A stretch of DNA of 41,723 nt from an uncultured Clostridia bacterium. Lineage in GTDB: Bacteria; Bacillota; Clostridia; Oscillospirales; Ruminococcaceae. A program made the position numbers and the translations under genes. The stretch spans positions 1-41,723 of the forward strand of contig CANQZS010000001.1 of assembly GCA_947628385.1 (NCBI GenBank), read 5' to 3'. Below, piece after piece: positions 17,106 to 25,684 of the stretch (its first letter is position 1; the number at the start of each line of letters is the position of its first letter). The notes under the pieces were generated by a model. The model was not told the origin of the DNA. It saw only the letters and a program-made list of their open reading frames with translations, and did not search any database.

Positions 17106-19610
17106 TTACCACGGACTTGCGTCATATTGTTGTTTAGCCGAGTTTGTATACCAGAAGATATTAGCGTCAATAGGGTCACTCCACATGATGTAGTAGAACG
17201 TACCCGATGAATGTAAGCCTCGGCTTGGGTTTTGAGAAACAGGCGTTTCCCCTGCAACATAACCGCATTGACCGTCGGAACTGCGGTACCGTGTATTCCA
17301 ATCTCCCGATTTAGCACAATCGAGCGGGAACATATCAAACTCTACCACATACGATGGCATTGTAGCATTGCCTTCAACAAGGATACTGCGTACAAGTGCT
17401 ATAGCATCAACTGTCGGTGCGGCATTAAAACTCTTATTTGCATACCATCCGCCTTCCGAGAACCGCCTGTATACCTTGTTATAGAAGTCATTGGGGTCAG
17501 TCTTACCTTTACCGTTGTATTTCCAGTTATACAGATTACGCATGTGTGAGATAACGGCTGACAAACCATCTTTGTCTGTTCCTGCCTCGCCCACGGCAAG
17601 TCCGGCAAGATTACGTATTTGCGACTCACTCAAAGCAAACTTCTGCGATGTGGGATACGAACCCAGTCCGGAGGTTACCGGATAATTAGGTCTGCAAAAA
17701 TATCCGCTTGAATACCATGAGCCGGGAACATCTGTATACATGTGTTCGCCTACACAGCCGCCGTCATTATTGACATCACTGATACCCGGTCCACTGTTTC
17801 CTTCTATTGTATAAAGCTTGCCGTCTTCGTATTTCTCTATAATTCCCACATGTTTATTTCCGCCGCGTATTACGAGGTCGCCCGGCATAGGTGTATATTC
17901 ACCGCTCCTAAACTGCAACATAGAGAAATATGTACCGCATCGTTCATAATCACCGCACCATGCCGTTTTAGGTATAACATCCGGTCCGATTCCGCATTGG
18001 TCGGCACACCATGATACAAACACGGCACACCACGGGAAGTTCCCACCGCTTACGCTATGTCCATAGAACCATGTATTATATTTGACATTGTTGGTGGTGC
18101 CAATCTCTTTTTCGCCTATCTGACTCAATGCCATAGCCACAATAGCAGAACCGCTTCCGTTTCCGCCGTAATATGCGCCGGAGCTTTTACTAACTCCAAA
18201 ATATTCTAATGAAACACCTTCACCTGCCCCGTTACCAACTAATTCCTTGAAGTATCCGGCTCTGTAAGCAGGGTTATAGCTGCCGACATAATCTCCGCTT
18301 GCAGGCACAGCCTCGTCGAACTTGACAACTTCATTGCATATTTCATCGACGCTTCTTGCTTTTATTGTATAGTCCAGATATACAATAGTTTCAGAATGTT
18401 CTATACCGTCATCATCCTCATAAGTGAATGTTTCTGTACGTTCATTCACAGTAGGGTCAATATACAGTATTTCGGCTAATGCGGATGTGAAATATTCAGA
18501 ATAATCGTTCCTGTCATACGTTCCCGCTTCCATGGCAGCCAAAGCTTCATCCATTTGCTTTTGAGGAAGCATATCACCTTTCCACTTCTCGGGTGGCACT
18601 TTCCAGTCGGGGTAATTATCTTTATCCGGTTCCTTGAATAAGCCGCTCGATGATTTATCCCCGAGCCATGTTAAGAAATTGTCGAAATTTTTGTCCTGTA
18701 CTTCATCATTTGTTTGTACGGTATAAAGGCTCATAAGTTTAACAACTTCGGAATCTGTTGAAACTTTTCCGCTTGCCAAGGGGTCGTTAAGGACTTTTAC
18801 CACACTGCACGAATAACCACGTTTACGCGAATTAAAGTCCTTGTCTATATATTTAAGAACCTCTTCATGCCTATAATCATATGCTTGTCTGGCAATTTCT
18901 ACCATTTTATCCATAGTCTTCATTGCTTTGTCGGGAGCTTCATTGAAGTCCTTTTCCTGACCGGTCGTGTCTTGGTCGGCAACTATTCGCAGCGAGTCCT
19001 CATCAAACAGATAGTCTTTATAGTCCCCACCGTCCCATTCGGTAAAACCGAGCCAACCCGTTACGGTGTCCCATGCGCCGGTTACAGTACCCCATGCAGA
19101 GTCCCACCAACCTTTTACCATATCAACCAACGGCGCAATCGTGTGTTCATAGGCTTCTTGAATAGGCAAAAAGATGACTGACGGCACAAGAGAAAGTAAC
19201 ATTATAGGCAGAACGATAATAATGGCGGCAATGGCTATGATGATTTTCCTCATTCCTTCATCTTTTACCACTTCCACTGCGGCTCCGACAAGATTGCCGG
19301 ATGCTGCCTTTCCCGCCGCTTTTCCTAAAGCCACTGCGCTGTTTGCAGCTGTTTTTGCGCCTTTTTCCAACGATTCTGCCGAACTCTGCGGGTTCTTGTT
19401 ATTACTTGTATTAAACGGCTTGCTGCCCATAGTCGGCTTAAACCCATTGCCCGGTTTTTTGTTGCCGTCGCTGTTCCGATTTGAATTGAAATTATTTCTA
19501 TTCTTATTATCACCGGAGGACTGTTTTGTATCTTTCGCCGAGTTCCCGGAGTTGGTGTTTGGCTCGGTTTTATCATTGGAGCCGGACTTGGTATTATCAA
19601 AATCAGCCAT
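17106..19610 (-). CDS. T4SS-associated cell-wall hydrolase: membrane protein with CHAP domain and C-terminal SleB/Hydrolase_2-like domain
   Basis: TM 'IIIAIAAIIIVLPIMLLSLVPSVIF'; CHAP 'ALSQIGEKEIG...NFPWCAVFVSWCADQCG...PGDLVIRGGNKHVGIIEKYEDGKLYTIEGNSG'; 'LAGLAVGEAGTDKDGLSAVISHMRN'. Confidence 0.85.
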   Translation of the reverse strand: MADFDNTKSGSNDKTEPNTNSGNSAKDTKQSSGDNKNRNNFNSNRNSDGNKKPGNGFKPTMGSKPFNTSNNKNPQSSAESLEKGAKTAANSAVALGKAAGKAASGNLVGAAVEVVKDEGMRKIIIAIAAIIIVLPIMLLSLVPSVIFLPIQEAYEHTIAPLVDMVKGWWDSAWGTVTGAWDTVTGWLGFTEWDGGDYKDYLFDEDSLRIVADQDTTGQEKDFNEAPDKAMKTMDKMVEIARQAYDYRHEEVLKYIDKDFNSRKRGYSCSVVKVLNDPLASGKVSTDSEVVKLMSLYTVQTNDEVQDKNFDNFLTWLGDKSSSGLFKEPDKDNYPDWKVPPEKWKGDMLPQKQMDEALAAMEAGTYDRNDYSEYFTSALAEILYIDPTVNERTETFTYEDDDGIEHSETIVYLDYTIKARSVDEICNEVVKFDEAVPASGDYVGSYNPAYRAGYFKELVGNGAGEGVSLEYFGVSKSSGAYYGGNGSGSAIVAMALSQIGEKEIGTTNNVKYNTWFYGHSVSGGNFPWCAVFVSWCADQCGIGPDVIPKTAWCGDYERCGTYFSMLQFRSGEYTPMPGDLVIRGGNKHVGIIEKYEDGKLYTIEGNSGPGISDVNNDGGCVGEHMYTDVPGSWYSSGYFCRPNYPVTSGLGSYPTSQKFALSESQIRNLAGLAVGEAGTDKDGLSAVISHMRNLYNWKYNGKGKTDPNDFYNKVYRRFSEGGWYANKSFNAAPTVDAIALVRSILVEGNATMPSYVVEFDMFPLDCAKSGDWNTRYRSSDGQCGYVAGETPVSQNPSRGLHSSGTFYYIMWSDPIDANIFWYTNSAKQQYDASPW

Positions 19611-19643
19611 CGTTTTTCTCCTCCTCTCCGATAAAATGCACTC

Positions 19644-19670
19644 GTAGGGTATAGCTCACCTATACCCTAC
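19644..19670. repeat. Perfect intercistronic hairpin without T-tract
   Basis: GTAGGGTATAG ctcac CTATACCCTAC. Confidence 0.65.
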
Positions 19671-19687
19671 ACTATGCACTTTTATCT

Positions 19688-22594
19688 TTATTTCTTTTTA
19701 CCTTTGTTTCCTGTGTTACCTTTGTTTCTTGTATTTTTGGTCGGATATGCCTCGACTGTTGACCGTCCCTTTCTGGTTATATACCCACCGGTTTGAGACG
19801 GTGTTGTATTATTACCCGGTTCTCTGCCTGTCGCGGGAATATTGGGTGTAACCGAAGCGGACGGCGCAGGGTTATTTTGACTACGCGTTTCAACAGGAGT
19901 GTTGTTCTCTATAGCTCCACGTGCCGGTTCAATAGGTGAGTTATGCGCACCCATACCTGTACCGCTTAACGGAGTATGAGATGGTTCGTCCTGTAATTCT
20001 ACAGTGTTTGCCGGCTGATAAGGTGACGGTGATTTATCCGATTGAGAAACCGATTGTGTCTCTTCTGAAGCTGTTGCGCCGCCAAAGCTTGCTACTCCGC
20101 TTGATTTTTCCGAAGAACTGCTCGGACGTGAAGAACCTTCTGAAATGGGTTTGCCGCCTTTTGTAGAGTCACCTTCTGACATGGGCGCACTGCCCGGTAC
20201 CGAAGGATTTTCGGACGAAGGGGTATTACTTGGTGCTGACGGACTTCCTGCGCCGGAAGAACCGCCATAGCTCGAAATACCGCTTGTATTGTCTGTCGGG
20301 TTTGACATACCGCTTGAAGCACCGGTTGGAACTCCTGTTTGAGCAGTTGTAACCGGCTCGTCTTTAACTTCTACACTGCCGCCCGAAGCATAATATGTAG
20401 AACCGTCAGCGCCTTCAAAGGCTACATAGCCGTTCTTCTCGGCTTCAGGCAACTTTGCGTACGACTCAGCAGTTCTTATGCTGAACTCGCTCGCCTCGCC
20501 TTCGTTACCGTTACTGTCTATCGGTGTATATGTACCCTTCATTTCACCGTTGTTCATGTTCAGGTCACACACATCTCCGCTGCCGTCTATGTATTCGCCG
20601 TTTGCGGATGACATTGCATTTGAAAGTCCCGGAATAGCCTTGTCAATGTTATTTTCTCCCGCACCGCCGAATAATTGCTCATACGTTGCGCCGATAACAC
20701 GTTCATCGGTTATGCCGCCGTCCATGCCGGTACGCATTAAGGCTTGTGCCGTACCTACACCGCGTGATGTGATAGTTGCCGCTTTGATAGCAGAGATATT
20801 ATCCTCTCCCGCCGCTGTCTTCATAGCCGCAGGATTGCTTATGGCTGCTATCTTTGTTGCAGCGTCTCTATCGCTCTTGCTTGCGATAACCTCTCTGCCT
20901 TGTTCGTCAAAACTGGTTACGCCCGGCTTAGGATTGCCCGCTTTATCGAATAACTGCGACGCATACGCCGACATATCCACCTTTTTGGTGTTGCTGACGC
21001 TATCATTTCCGGTGTTATTATTCTTTTGTTCCGTATAGTTTGAACGTATCTGCGCACGTTTTTGTTCCATCTGTTCAAGCGATTCGGCGGTATGAACATT
21101 ACCGTACTTATCCGTCCACTCATAGCTGCCGTCCGGTCTTTGCTTAATGTCTGACTCTTTGCCTACGTTCTCATAACTGCCTACTACAGCGTCTTTTTGT
21201 GCCTTCATAGCTTCAAAACTTTCTGCGCTGTATTGGTTGCCGTTCCTGTCAGTCCAGTAGAACCGTCCATCATCACCGCGTATAATATCCTCATCGTTAC
21301 GCAAGGGTTTGACACCCGCGCCATAAGCAGCACGAGCAGCCGCTTGCTGTGACAATATACCGGTCATTGAATTGGACTTATGTTCTTCACCGTTCGCGTC
21401 AGTCCATACATAATTACCTCGGTCGTCTCTTGAAATACCGCTTTCACCCTCATACTGAGCATAACCCTTTTGTACTGCGGCTCTGATGCCTTCTGCTTGC
21501 CTGTAGTTATTTGCGTTCCAGAGATTACCGTTCTTATCCTGCCATGAATATCCTCCGTCAGCATTACGGAAAATCGTGGACTCCTGTCCGTGCGGTGTAT
21601 TGGGTATGTTTTCAGCAGCCTCTCTCGCACCTCTGTTTGCAAAGTGTGTACCGATAGTATAAGCCAGTCCACCCTTCCATCCGCCTTTTATAAGCGAATT
21701 GCCGAGTGCGTTATTACCTGCGCCCATAGCAAGCGCACCGGTAGTCTTTGAACCCAAACCTAACATGGATGCGCCTACAGCCATTACGTCATCAGCCAGA
21801 CTGCCGCCTGTATGTGCCGCGTTTACACCGATTGTCTGCAAGTATGTATCAAAGCGTTGTGCTACCTTACAGAACGCAAGACCTAATATCATGCGGAACA
21901 GGATATTAGAGCCGGTAAAGGTCATAACGGATATAATCATCTTAACAGACCATACATTCAGAAGCATAAGCAAGCATTGACCGAAGAACATACTTAACCA
22001 TTTCTTGAATATGGATGTTGATTCTTGCGTTGAAAGTGTCGCCCATGCTAAAGGCGAAGTGTACGTCAATACACCTACCATTAAATATCTCTCAACGACC
22101 TCCAAGAACAGTTTTAGCAAATTCCATCCGAGCATGAATGTCATGATAATGGACAGAACTGTTCCTGCAGCACCATCAATCAAGCCGGTTAAAAGAGCAG
22201 ACGTGTCTTGCATGACTGATTGAGACATAGCACTTGCGTCTACGCCCAACAGTGCTTGATAAGGATAGGTGAACAGATTGACAATCGCCTCGAGGAAGTA
22301 GTTACCAAACCAAATCATCGCGAAAGCTAATGCCATACGTACACCGATTTCCATTGGGGTAGACCGTGAACTGTTTAACGGTCCGGTGAAGAATTTGAGT
22401 AGCTGAAATGCACCCAAGCCGACAACCAAACCAATCGCCACACCCTGTAAAATAGTATACATCGTGCCAATAACAGGGAAATTAGTGGTGAAAAACGAGA
22501 GATTGAATGTCAACATGCGGAAAATCCATGTGAAAAGAAAATCCATTACACCGGCTCCCCAGTTCAGTACATTTCCTATCAGTGAATTAAACAT
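19688..22594 (-). CDS. VirB6/TrbL-like T4SS membrane protein with tandem-repeat C-terminal region
   Basis: Multiple TM segments in the first ~300 aa ('VERYLMVGVLTYTSPLAWATLSTQEST'); soluble region with repeats 'DGxYxWTDxNGNxxxAES'. Confidence 0.8.
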   Translation of the reverse strand: MFNSLIGNVLNWGAGVMDFLFTWIFRMLTFNLSFFTTNFPVIGTMYTILQGVAIGLVVGLGAFQLLKFFTGPLNSSRSTPMEIGVRMALAFAMIWFGNYFLEAIVNLFTYPYQALLGVDASAMSQSVMQDTSALLTGLIDGAAGTVLSIIMTFMLGWNLLKLFLEVVERYLMVGVLTYTSPLAWATLSTQESTSIFKKWLSMFFGQCLLMLLNVWSVKMIISVMTFTGSNILFRMILGLAFCKVAQRFDTYLQTIGVNAAHTGGSLADDVMAVGASMLGLGSKTTGALAMGAGNNALGNSLIKGGWKGGLAYTIGTHFANRGAREAAENIPNTPHGQESTIFRNADGGYSWQDKNGNLWNANNYRQAEGIRAAVQKGYAQYEGESGISRDDRGNYVWTDANGEEHKSNSMTGILSQQAAARAAYGAGVKPLRNDEDIIRGDDGRFYWTDRNGNQYSAESFEAMKAQKDAVVGSYENVGKESDIKQRPDGSYEWTDKYGNVHTAESLEQMEQKRAQIRSNYTEQKNNNTGNDSVSNTKKVDMSAYASQLFDKAGNPKPGVTSFDEQGREVIASKSDRDAATKIAAISNPAAMKTAAGEDNISAIKAATITSRGVGTAQALMRTGMDGGITDERVIGATYEQLFGGAGENNIDKAIPGLSNAMSSANGEYIDGSGDVCDLNMNNGEMKGTYTPIDSNGNEGEASEFSIRTAESYAKLPEAEKNGYVAFEGADGSTYYASGGSVEVKDEPVTTAQTGVPTGASSGMSNPTDNTSGISSYGGSSGAGSPSAPSNTPSSENPSVPGSAPMSEGDSTKGGKPISEGSSRPSSSSEKSSGVASFGGATASEETQSVSQSDKSPSPYQPANTVELQDEPSHTPLSGTGMGAHNSPIEPARGAIENNTPVETRSQNNPAPSASVTPNIPATGREPGNNTTPSQTGGYITRKGRSTVEAYPTKNTRNKGNTGNKGKKK

Positions 22595-22617
22595 TTATTT
22601 ATATCCTCCTCTCTCGT

Positions 22618-23070
22618 TTAATCTGTTGACGGTGCTTCAGGTCCTGTTGTTAAATCAGGATTGTCACCAATACCTTGTATTATTTGAGCATTTCCCCCTT
22701 CAGGCTTCCAACCAATGTTGCGCCACGTAGATGCCGAAAACTTGAATATTAAAGGAATCAGCATTAAGATAAACAGTGCAGCACCGATATGAAACAGTCG
22801 CTTTTTTGCTATTTCCATAGACTTTTCGCTCGGCATAAAGAATGAAAAAGCACACATAGCAATGCCTATACATCCCAAAGGAACCGATATTGCCTTTATG
22901 AAGTTAAACATCGTCACCAATGCCCCGTTTATATTGGCAGCGTTTAAGTCACCGGCATCTGTTCCGGCAGCAAATGCCGTAATGCTCATGATATTAAACA
23001 TAAAAATACCTACAAGGAGTAAATGACATAACTTCTTACAGGTATGTTTCATTTTCTTCTTAAACTCCAT
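22618..23070 (-). CDS. VirB2/TrbC-like small membrane protein (pilin-like)
   Basis: Start at MEFKKKMKHTCKKLCHLLLVGIFMFNIMSITAFA; two hydrophobic segments typical of TrbC/VirB2. Confidence 0.6.
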   Translation of the reverse strand: MEFKKKMKHTCKKLCHLLLVGIFMFNIMSITAFAAGTDAGDLNAANINGALVTMFNFIKAISVPLGCIGIAMCAFSFFMPSEKSMEIAKKRLFHIGAALFILMLIPLIFKFSASTWRNIGWKPEGGNAQIIQGIGDNPDLTTGPEAPSTD

Positions 23071-23110
23071 TGCTTTCACTTCCTTAAAACTTTTGTAGAT
23101 TGAGAAAAAA

Positions 23111-23159
23111 GACAATAAGGGCAGTCCTCCCACGAATGAGAGAACTACCCCCTGTTGTC
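23111..23159. repeat. Intercistronic imperfect hairpin
   Basis: GACAA..GGG..AGTCCTC ... GAGAACT..CCC..TTGTC. Confidence 0.5.
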
Positions 23160-23164
23160 AAAAA

Positions 23165-23623
23165 TCATGAACCGGTCGGTATTGTACCATCCCAAACACC
23201 GGTAGTATTCTCGTTACCTGCGAACCACTTCGCAGCTTGCGTAATGACAATAGGTGCAAGGTATGTAATAGCCAAGCCGATAAGTACACTTACAGCAAGC
23301 TTCTTTGCAATGCCCATACCGCGTTCACCGCCGAAGAAGAACATAAATCCACATACACCCAAAGCAATAACCGCGATAGGAATAGCAATGGCGCTCATGG
23401 TCTTGTAAACGTCCTGCAAACCGTTGCCAACCTTTTGGGCGATTTGTCCACCGTTATCAGCGAACAGGATACTTGCAAACGCAATCATGAGTACCATGCA
23501 GATTGATGTTACGAACGTAACACGAGCTATAACCTTGCTCTTTGCTACAGTCTCACTGTTTGCATAAGCCATAGCCTTGCATTGTGCCGCTATAAGTGCA
23601 TCGTTTACCGTTTGTGTTACCAT
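23165..23623 (-). CDS. VirB2/TrbC-like small membrane protein, second copy
   Basis: Start MVTQTVNDALIAAQCKAMAYANSE; segments VIARVTFVTSICMVLMIAFASILF, MSAIAIPIAVIALGVCGFMFFFGGERG, LAVSVLIGLAITYLAPIVI. Confidence 0.6.
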   Translation of the reverse strand: MVTQTVNDALIAAQCKAMAYANSETVAKSKVIARVTFVTSICMVLMIAFASILFADNGGQIAQKVGNGLQDVYKTMSAIAIPIAVIALGVCGFMFFFGGERGMGIAKKLAVSVLIGLAITYLAPIVITQAAKWFAGNENTTGVWDGTIPTGS

Positions 23624-23642
23624 AATGGGAACATCTCCTTTC

Positions 23643-24056
23643 TCAATCTTCTTCACCTGCGAACCGCATCATACTCGCGAGCATTATATCGTCAGCCGTT
23701 TGTATATCGGTTGACGATGGGGGCAAAGTTTGTTCACTCATACTCTGTGTCTCAGGTGAATTGTTTTGTGTTATATGAGATAAAGAAGCCTGAGAAGGCG
23801 TTGGCATTACCGTCGTCGGTGTTTCCGCAACGGGGTTCTTCCTCGGTCTGCCCCTGCCTCTTTTCTCCGTAGTAAATGTTGTGGTCGGCGTTGATTTATT
23901 TTTCCTTTGCTCATACGCAACAACCGCTTGCGCGATATATATTGAACGCCGACGCTGCGGTAGATTGTTTAACACGTCCATAGTAAATTTCTGTTGATTG
24001 TCTATGGGGTTAAACACCAGTGAAAATCTGTTTATATGCTTTTTCACATATATCAC
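23643..24056 (-). CDS. parR: ParR-like partition adaptor with AT-hook-like motif
   Basis: RHH-like 'RFSLVFNPIDNQQKFTMDVLNNLPQRRRSIYIAQAVVAY', AT-hook 'KRGRGRPRKNP'; overlaps parM stop by 4 nt. Confidence 0.75.
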   Translation of the reverse strand: MIYVKKHINRFSLVFNPIDNQQKFTMDVLNNLPQRRRSIYIAQAVVAYEQRKNKSTPTTTFTTEKRGRGRPRKNPVAETPTTVMPTPSQASLSHITQNNSPETQSMSEQTLPPSSTDIQTADDIMLASMMRFAGEED

Positions 24057-24982
24057 CGCCTATTACGAATCGCATTAAGCAAGGCTTCATAACCTTGCGC
24101 GTTCGCGTGAACATTGTTTATGAAATACGGGTTTGAAATTCCGTCAGCGCGTTCTATCCACGGCTTAAACCGTTCACTGCCGCCGCCTACGAAAATGCCT
24201 TTTGAAAAAACAAGGTCAATACCGTATTCCGTTAATTTGCGAATCAAATCCGCTATATATAACTCCGCTTCCTGATTGATAACAGGAAGTATCGGGGTTT
24301 TCTCTGATAGCTCCGTGTTTGTCTTTATAACCGTGTCAATTTGGTCTTCGTTTGGAGCGTTTCCGTATTTCTCACGTACCGCCCATGCAATTTTGTTATA
24401 AAGATGAATTAACCCTATATCCAAAGACTGACAAAATTCGGGGTCAATAACGCCTCTGTTAAGCGAAATTATGTCTGTTGTATATCCGCCGATGTCGATT
24501 ATGTAAGACCGGTCAAACTTGCTTATATCACGGAAATCCATGAATATAGCCGCATAACCTTGTGAAAAGACCGTAACATTATCAATCTGTAGTTGATACT
24601 GCTTGTTGTTATATGAAAAACTGATAATGCCGCGATTGCTGAAATACTGCTTGAATTTATCTTTAAGCCGCAGCAGATGTGACGGCGGCAACCCCACACC
24701 AAGCGAGATATGTACCGTTCCGTTTGTATCTGCCTTCCGATAATCAAGCTCTTTCGCTATGGCAAACAGAGTAAGTATGAAATACTCGTCCGTCTGTGTT
24801 TTATCCTGTAAGTACGAAACACGCTTTTGCGAAAGCATATAGTATTTGTTGTTGTACTCCATTACGCCGTGATTGAACGGCATCCGGTCATTTGACTGTT
24901 TCAGTCCCGCAACAAAGATTTGCGAGGCGGTCTTTATACATCTGTTTCCTGTGTCTACTCCGATAATTAACTGTTTCTCCAT
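24053..24982 (-). CDS. parM: ParM/Alp-type actin-like plasmid segregation ATPase
   Basis: 'IIGVDTGNRCIKTA', 'SYIIDIGGYTTDIISL', 'KGIFVGGGSERFKPWI'. Confidence 0.88.
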   Translation of the reverse strand: MEKQLIIGVDTGNRCIKTASQIFVAGLKQSNDRMPFNHGVMEYNNKYYMLSQKRVSYLQDKTQTDEYFILTLFAIAKELDYRKADTNGTVHISLGVGLPPSHLLRLKDKFKQYFSNRGIISFSYNNKQYQLQIDNVTVFSQGYAAIFMDFRDISKFDRSYIIDIGGYTTDIISLNRGVIDPEFCQSLDIGLIHLYNKIAWAVREKYGNAPNEDQIDTVIKTNTELSEKTPILPVINQEAELYIADLIRKLTEYGIDLVFSKGIFVGGGSERFKPWIERADGISNPYFINNVHANAQGYEALLNAIRNRR

Positions 24983-25020
24983 TGTCCTCTACCCTTCTGT
25001 TTCGTTGGAAAATAAAAAAA

Positions 25021-25106
25021 GGGGCAAAAAGTTACTTTGAATAACTTTTTGCCCCTTCTTTGACAAAGAAAAAAGGAGTAACCGTATACTTTAATACAGT
25101 TACTCC
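25021..25106 (-). terminator. Two tandem intrinsic terminators inside the parM leader
   Basis: GGGGCAAAAAGTTA..TAACTTTTTGCCCC + T tract, and GGAGTAAC..GTTACTCC + TTTTTT, both between promoter and parM start. Confidence 0.8.
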
Positions 25107-25235
25107 GCTTATTTTCTTTATTAAAAATAAAGCGTTTAGGTCATAAACATACTATACTTATAATTAGGTACAATATCCCTGACCTTTTCCTTCATATCGT
25201 CGTGCGAGAAAGCCGTAAGACTTTTTCACACTACT

Positions 25236-25264
25236 ATTATAACGTATTAAAAATATTATGTCAA
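25236..25264 (-). promoter_or_regulatory. Consensus promoter of the parM leader
   Basis: Reverse complement TTGACA-TAATATTTTTAATACGT(17)-TATAAT. Confidence 0.8.
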
Positions 25265-25289
25265 GTAGTTTTGAAAAATTTTTTTATAA

Positions 25290-25316
25290 AAAAAAAGAAG
25301 GTCTTACGACCTTCTT
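25290..25316 (-). terminator. Intrinsic terminator of the 91-aa ORF
   Basis: AAAGAAGGTCgtaaGACCTTCTTTTTTTTT (reverse complement). Confidence 0.75.
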
Positions 25317-25342
25317 TACTTTGTTTATACTTTTATTTTCGC

Positions 25343-25618
25343 TTATGATTGATTTTTCCATTCGTGAACATTCCCCACGTACATTTCGGTACTGTCCGTC
25401 CTGTCCGCGAAATTTGTTTTAATACACGCATAACGTTTGTCAGGTTGTATTGTTCCGACAGAATCCCATCCGTTTTCCTCTATATCTATTCTAAGCTCTT
25501 CTGTATAACTTTTCTCCAAAGCTTCGATAGCTTCTTCTTCGGTCTCAAACGGATAGACCGAGACTTCCGGGTCAAACGAATACGTGAAGATTAACGCATA
25601 ATTTTTCTTGTTTTCCAT
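25343..25618 (-). CDS. Hypothetical protein (91 aa)
   Basis: Own promoter and terminator, RBS AAAGGAGAGATG; no known domain. Confidence 0.6.
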   Translation of the reverse strand: MENKKNYALIFTYSFDPEVSVYPFETEEEAIEALEKSYTEELRIDIEENGWDSVGTIQPDKRYACIKTNFADRTDSTEMYVGNVHEWKNQS

Positions 25619-25635
25619 TTTTTCATCTCTCCTTT

Positions 25636-25673
25636 ATTATACCTCAAACCTCCCGATTTTCAAGAGGTTTGAG
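25636..25673 (-). promoter_or_regulatory. Promoter of the 91-aa gene overlapped by a 10-bp perfect inverted repeat (candidate operator)
   Basis: TTGAAA-16-TATAAT on the minus strand; CTCAAACCTC-11-GAGGTTTGAG spans the -35 and spacer. Confidence 0.55.
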
Positions 25674-25684
25674 CAAATAACCCC

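Noticed and set aside
20478-21038. 186-aa plus-strand ORF and other plus-strand ORFs within 15-24 kb
   Set aside because: Lie entirely opposite VirB6/CHAP/VirD4 genes; composition typical of shadow frames.
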